DNA of 64,000 nucleotides, taken from Planctomycetota bacterium (GTDB lineage Bacteria > Planctomycetota > Planctomycetia > Pirellulales > Pirellulaceae). A model generated the notes under the pieces. That model was given only the letters and a program-made list of their open reading frames with translations, ran no database searches and was not told the origin of the DNA. The stretch lies in assembly GCA_014381825.1 (NCBI GenBank), contig JACNKX010000102.1, forward strand, positions 1-64,000. Direction: 5' to 3'. Shown here in pieces: positions 61,091 through 64,000 of the stretch (position 1 is its first letter; each line of letters opens with the position of its first letter). Position numbers and translations under genes: made by a program.

Positions 61091-62698
61091 TCAGTCTTCC
61101 TTGGTCACGTCCCACGAATCGGTCCGAAATGGTGCGGCTGGCAAGCCCGCACCGTTCACGAGATTTCCATTTGGATTGTCAGCCCAATTATATCGTGCGG
61201 CGACAGGTGTTTGTACTTTCTCATTCGAGAGCACGACCATGCCTGTTGCCTTATCGATCTTCGCATCCGCCGGATAGAACTTCTGATCTTCGTCAGCGAC
61301 AGCAAAGCCTCGGAGTCGCTTGCCGCCTGAGCCCTTCAAGCCGTCCGCATGGATGAAATTAACCATCATACGACCGGGCTTCTTATCGCCTGCGTCGTTC
61401 GTCGTGCCAGTTCGATATTGAAAGAAACTCATCATTGGACCTGAATAGACGATCTCTAGTTCGTAGGTCGTGCCGAGTGCCCACAGCGCGAGGCGATGGC
61501 CGACGGTTTGTTTATCTTTTGGGTGAATGTCATTTGCTTCACCGACATCAGTCGTGATCGCGATACCGGTGTTCTTCAGACGCAACGTCTTCATCTCGCT
61601 TTCGCGAACCATCACCCAGCCGGTTGTTTGAACTGGGTGCTCCACCGTCGCGTGAAAGTTCGGGAGTTGAACGGTTAAGAACTGAAAATCTCCTTGCTTC
61701 CATCGCGAACGCCAATCGGTGATCAAGGTGTTCAATTGAGTCCCGTACAAGACGCCATCTTCGATCGAGTGCGAGTTTCTCTCGCCTTGATACCATGTCG
61801 CTCCGCGAATCGCGTATGGAATCAGCGGCTGAATCATTCCGTTGAACAAGTTGGCAGGGCGGTTTTGGTTAACGCGTGGATCACCGACAAGCCGCGGCCT
61901 TCGTGGGGTCGGCTTACCTGCCGCTTTGGCCGCATCCGCGCGCTTCTTCCAACTCGCTAGTGCCTTGTCATTGGCAGCTTGCACCTTCACTGGATCATGG
62001 GCGGCGATCGTGGCATCAAATGCATTGAGCTTTGGTACGATTGTATCGACCGCTTGTTGAGCTGGCAGGCTGGTCCAAGCTGCCACGTCGGTGCCTCCCC
62101 AAGAACTGTTAATCAGCCCTATTGGTACGTTTAGATCTTGATGCAGTTTTCGACCAAAGAAGTAAGCTGTCGCGGAGAAGTCGCCCACGGTATCGGCGCT
62201 GCACACACTCCAACTGCCCGAGCAATCGTCCTGTGGCTCTGGAGTCGCATGAGCAGCGGTCTTGAAGTGGCGGATCTGTGGGAAGTTGGCATTCTGTCGC
62301 TCCTTGTCAAAGTCCTTCGCTCGACCGACGGTCATGGCCATGTTGGACTGGCCGGAACACAACCACACTTCACCCACGAGAACATCGCTGATCGTGACCT
62401 TGTTGCTCCCGCTTGCAGTGAGCGAGTGCGGCCCTCCAGCGGACAAAGCGTCGAGTGTGATCATCCACTTGCCGCTGGCATCCGCGGTTGCTTGCTTGGA
62501 TTGCCCATCAATGGTCACCGTCACCGTTTCCATTGGATCAGCCCAACCCCACACCGGAACTTCACTCTCTCGCTGCAAAACCATGTGGTCGCCGAAAACT
62601 CCTGCGAGCTGCACTTCCGCCTGTAGCGAACAGCAACATGACACTGACACCATCGCGACAAGGCTGCACTTCATCCAACGGCAAGCAAGCAAGATCAT
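61091..62698 (-). CDS. Sialate O-acetylesterase-like (SASA) protein
   Basis: A 535-residue exported protein: signal peptide (CSLVAMVSVSCCCSLQAEV), mature start LAGVFGDHMVLQRESEVPVW, typical of 9-O-acetylesterase family proteins, and the SGNH nucleophile motif CSGQSNMAM (Ser118). The later INSSWGGTDVAAWTS and TDVGEANDIHPKDKQTVGHRL hold the Gly/Asn and Asp/His parts. It should remove acetyl groups from sialic acid or plant glycans. ATG at 62698 has GGAGTG upstream; an inner ATG at 62674 also suits the signal. First gene of the cytochrome/DUF1501 operon. Confidence 0.92.
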   Translation of the reverse strand: MILLACRWMKCSLVAMVSVSCCCSLQAEVQLAGVFGDHMVLQRESEVPVWGWADPMETVTVTIDGQSKQATADASGKWMITLDALSAGGPHSLTASGSNKVTISDVLVGEVWLCSGQSNMAMTVGRAKDFDKERQNANFPQIRHFKTAAHATPEPQDDCSGSWSVCSADTVGDFSATAYFFGRKLHQDLNVPIGLINSSWGGTDVAAWTSLPAQQAVDTIVPKLNAFDATIAAHDPVKVQAANDKALASWKKRADAAKAAGKPTPRRPRLVGDPRVNQNRPANLFNGMIQPLIPYAIRGATWYQGERNSHSIEDGVLYGTQLNTLITDWRSRWKQGDFQFLTVQLPNFHATVEHPVQTTGWVMVRESEMKTLRLKNTGIAITTDVGEANDIHPKDKQTVGHRLALWALGTTYELEIVYSGPMMSFFQYRTGTTNDAGDKKPGRMMVNFIHADGLKGSGGKRLRGFAVADEDQKFYPADAKIDKATGMVVLSNEKVQTPVAARYNWADNPNGNLVNGAGLPAAPFRTDSWDVTKED

Positions 62699-62960
62699 TT
62701 TTGACACTCCAGCGGACGATTCGGCTAATCTTTTCTGCGGACACGTTTGAACAGACATTCTAACTCACGCCGATCGCGATGCGAGTCCCGGGAACATGTC
62801 GAACTTCGCCGCACGATTCGCATTGTTGCGAATTCGTGGGTTTTCGACGATGATCAGAGTTAGCACAGTCAGCGCGTAAAGCGCCGTCGCCCCGCTGACT
62901 TTATTCGCGTCTTCCATTGGAACGCGGTAATTCTTTCACCCGTCCACTCAAGGTTACTCT

Positions 62961-64000
62961 ATGTTGCGTCGTCTCTTGGTACTGTTCGCCCTCGTCTGTG
63001 TGTTCGCCGCAATTGCTGAGACAAACGTTTATGCCGCCAGCGAGCAGCCGAATATCGTGTTCATCATTTCTGACGATCACGACAACGAACACCTTGGCTT
63101 CATGGGCAATCAGGACGTCCACACACCGAATCTTGATCGGCTCGCGAAGGCGGGCGCGGTTTTCACGACGGCTCATCTTCCTATGTCCCGATGCCATCCG
63201 ACTCTGGCGAGTTTCCTGAGCGGTCGTTGGCCGCATCAATCGGGGATCTATTACAACTACGGAACGGCCAAGCTCTCGCCGACGAATTCGCTGCCCAGCT
63301 TGCTTCGTGACGTAGGTTACGCAACCTACGTCGAAGGCAAGTACTGGGAAGGCGAACCGCGAGAGATGGGCTTCACGCACGGTGCTGGCAAGACGGCTCA
63401 GAGGTTTGTTCGCAAGGGGCAAGATGATCTGTTTGCGTTCATCGACGAGCGAGGCGGAAAGCAACCGCTGTTCATTTGGTGGGCACCGCTGATTCCACAT
63501 ACGCCTCATAATCCACCGCAGAAGTACCTCGATCTGTTTGAAAAGGACAAGATCCCCGTTCCCGATTACATCTCGAATGAAAATCGCAAAGAGTTCGTGA
63601 AGAAAGAACGATTGAGTTTCGCCATGGAAGCGTGGCTCGATGATGGCGTCGGCCAGCTCGAAGGGAAGCTCCGCGAGAAGGGATTATACGACAACACGAT
63701 GTTTGTCTTTGTCATCGATAACGGCTGGTGTAACGGACGTGCTTCGAAGGGTTCGCCGTTCGAGAAAGGCGTCAGGACTCCCGTCTTCTTTACGTGGCCT
63801 GGAAAGATCAAGAGCGAACAGCGCTTTGATCAGCTAACGAGCACGCTCGACATTTATCCTACGATACTGAACTACGCCAGAGCCGAGATCCCTGATACTG
63901 CCGCAGGTAATAATCTCCGACCGATCATTGACGGCAAGTCTGAAGCGAATCGCGAGCAATTGTTCGGTGCCATCTATCCGGCATTTGTCACGAAAGGTGA
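62961..64000 (+). CDS. Exported sulfatase-like protein with CHPTL motif (3' truncated by window end)
   Basis: The frame is open from an ATG at 62961 to the window end, 346 residues. Signal peptide (LLVLFALVCVFAAIA), Asp pair IISDDHDNEHLGF, active-site segment RCHPTLASFLSGRWP (Cys78), and FVIDNGWCNGRASKG for the second metal site. Leu replaces the Arg of the usual C-x-P-x-R, as in the gene at 27040. The Cys is kept. It is divergent from the esterase-cytochrome-DUF1501 operon (262 bases between starts) and may be coregulated with it. The C-terminus is not in the window. Confidence 0.9.
   Translation, partial: MLRRLLVLFALVCVFAAIAETNVYAASEQPNIVFIISDDHDNEHLGFMGNQDVHTPNLDRLAKAGAVFTTAHLPMSRCHPTLASFLSGRWPHQSGIYYNYGTAKLSPTNSLPSLLRDVGYATYVEGKYWEGEPREMGFTHGAGKTAQRFVRKGQDDLFAFIDERGGKQPLFIWWAPLIPHTPHNPPQKYLDLFEKDKIPVPDYISNENRKEFVKKERLSFAMEAWLDDGVGQLEGKLREKGLYDNTMFVFVIDNGWCNGRASKGSPFEKGVRTPVFFTWPGKIKSEQRFDQLTSTLDIYPTILNYARAEIPDTAAGNNLRPIIDGKSEANREQLFGAIYPAFVTKG

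Overview
The window looks like a chromosomal segment of a planctomycete, most likely of the Pirellulales/Pirellulaceae type. The evidence is gene content: six exported sulfatases, a cytochrome-c/DUF1549/DUF1553 giant protein followed by a DUF1501 protein, a DUF1559 pilin-like protein, PQQ-propeller and HDOD proteins, and orphan Zn-ribbon proteins. These are hallmark planctomycete families, and the base composition is moderate, about 55% GC by eye. No rRNA, CRISPR array or replication origin was seen.

Layout. 1-850: tail of an unknown gene, a truncated tyrosine integrase and tRNA-Arg(ACG), probably a decayed integration site. 843-10499: membrane coiled-coil/HEAT protein, sulfatase, two orphan planctomycete genes, beta-helix protein, deoC, second sulfatase. 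10600-17197 (minus): DegT-type aminotransferase, tripartite tricarboxylate transporter (TctA plus a TctC-TctB fusion), SDR dehydrogenase, hflX. 17364-20950: flavin reductase, a decayed TAT-exported sugar isomerase, a ribbon-helix-helix protein, rnpB, a K/A/E-rich protein, tRNA-Ala(CGC). 21053-31716: ABC sugar-binding lipoprotein, xylulokinase, ornithine-cyclodeaminase-like enzyme, receiver-HDOD regulator, sulfatase, rsgA, ftsH. 32013-46840: two more sulfatases (one with a VHL-beta-like tail), recQ, esterase, DUF1559 protein, nitrilase, PQQ propeller, and a three-gene ABC operon with a His-rich permease loop.

46891-51678 holds the most striking structure. A 3.8 kb IS1595-family transposon (47234-51048, 23-bp inverted ends, 8-bp target duplication) has inserted into a zeta-toxin-like ATPase gene, and removing it restores the toxin frame exactly. 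Besides the ISXO2-type transposase it carries a DUF3800 gene, a 53-aa gene, a promoter-to-terminator unit that may be a small RNA, and a translationally coupled pair of a DUF488 protein and a predicted nucleic-acid-binding partner. I infer the cargo is a small genome-conflict (defence or addiction) module.

51900-64000: tandem metallo-beta-lactamase protein, unknown gene, a PDZ/S41 protein that seems to have lost its catalytic residues, and a minus-strand operon of sialate O-acetylesterase, cytochrome/DUF1549/DUF1553 protein and DUF1501 protein. A sixth sulfatase, divergent from that operon, runs off the window end. Sulfatases, esterases, xylulokinase and the beta-helix protein together suggest growth on sulfated, acetylated polysaccharides, which is inference from gene content.
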